This document shows positions 63,907 through 64,000 of a stretch of DNA of 64,000 nt, piece by piece (within the stretch, counting starts at the first letter, position 1; each line of letters begins with the position of its first letter). Below the pieces are notes generated by a model. That model saw nothing but the letters and a program-made list of their open reading frames with translations. It had not been told where the DNA came from and did not search any database. The stretch is taken from positions 2,150,001 to 2,214,000 of the forward strand of contig NZ_CP149803.1 in NCBI RefSeq assembly GCF_037943105.1. Direction: 5' to 3'. A program made the position numbers and the translations under genes. The stretch comes from Pseudomonas sp. TMP9 (lineage in GTDB: Bacteria > Pseudomonadota > Gammaproteobacteria > Pseudomonadales > Pseudomonadaceae).

Positions 63907-64000
63907 CTCACTTCCCTAGTAACCGCATCAGGTATGACGCTGATGTCGGTAGGTTCGGCGTTCTGGGGGATTGTTGCGGGGCTGTTGACCCTGGCCATTC
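63907..64000 (+). pseudogene. 5'-truncated benE copy, 3' end only (copy B, runs off the window)
   Basis: In frame it reads LTSLVTASGMTLMSVGSAFWGIVAGLLTLAI, the C-terminal end of BenE; upstream of about 63907 the similarity stops. About 88% identical to 61154-61247, with most changes at third codon positions, so it comes from a related benE gene rather than a fresh copy of the one here. Confidence 0.8.

Overview
The window is a chromosomal segment of a Pseudomonas species or a very close relative. The evidence is the pseudomonad-type 16S rRNA 5' half at the left edge, the block thrS-infC-rpmI-rplT-pheS-pheT-ihfA-merR-tRNA-Pro in the order known from Pseudomonas aeruginosa, an Anr-preceded arcDABC operon, and several Pseudomonas-typical families (DUF5064, CbpA/CbpM, a PA2778-like lipoprotein, PuuB/PauB-type oxidase).

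Left part, 1-15.8 kb, is mainly housekeeping and mostly on the minus strand. It holds the start of an rrn operon with a boxA and four tandem sigma70-type promoters, ilvD, a divergent SelO (YdiU) pseudokinase, tRNA-Pro(GGG) with its own terminator, and the translation block merR/ihfA/pheT/pheS/rplT/rpmI/infC/thrS. tRNA-Val(GAC), a PuuB-like oxidase and a lipoprotein of a C39-like peptidase family that has lost its catalytic Cys and His follow.

Middle part, 16.1-33.4 kb, is the most striking region. All genes are on the plus strand and look like an energy-stress module. It contains a second, N-type rotary ATPase operon (atpD-C-Q-R-B-E-F-A-G) with a gene for an HPF/RaiA-like ribosome-associated protein inserted between atpA and atpG with 4-nt overlaps on both sides. 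A small unknown gene and a first arcD-arcA pair follow, then the co-chaperone pair cbpA-cbpM, a DUF5064 gene and the canonical arcDABC arginine deiminase operon behind an Anr/FNR-type box. The combination (ion-pumping ATPase, ribosome hibernation-like factor, fermentative ATP from arginine, chaperone) suggests survival without respiration. The functional link is inference.

Right part, 33.6-64 kb, is accessory and mosaic. It holds a PQQ-type sugar dehydrogenase lipoprotein with gnd-zwf, tsdBA thiosulfate dehydrogenase, and a GAF/PAS sensor gene broken by a poly-T frameshift and cut off at its 3' end. A tripartite ABC efflux/MipA/two-component cluster abuts that break directly. Then come a TrmK-type methyltransferase, an intact IS1182-family element with perfect 24-bp ends, a copper set (copA, Met/His-rich protein, copZ-like chaperone behind a CueR-like dyad), a UvrD-like helicase, an aminotransferase/MarR divergent pair, LysE and BenE transporters, and a P1B-5-like ATPase with a C-terminal hemerythrin domain. 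A diverged copy of the benE 3' end lies at the right edge, so the ATPase gene sits between two benE tails.

No CRISPR array, prophage or plasmid origin was seen. All product names rest on reading motifs and recalled family features; no database search was run.
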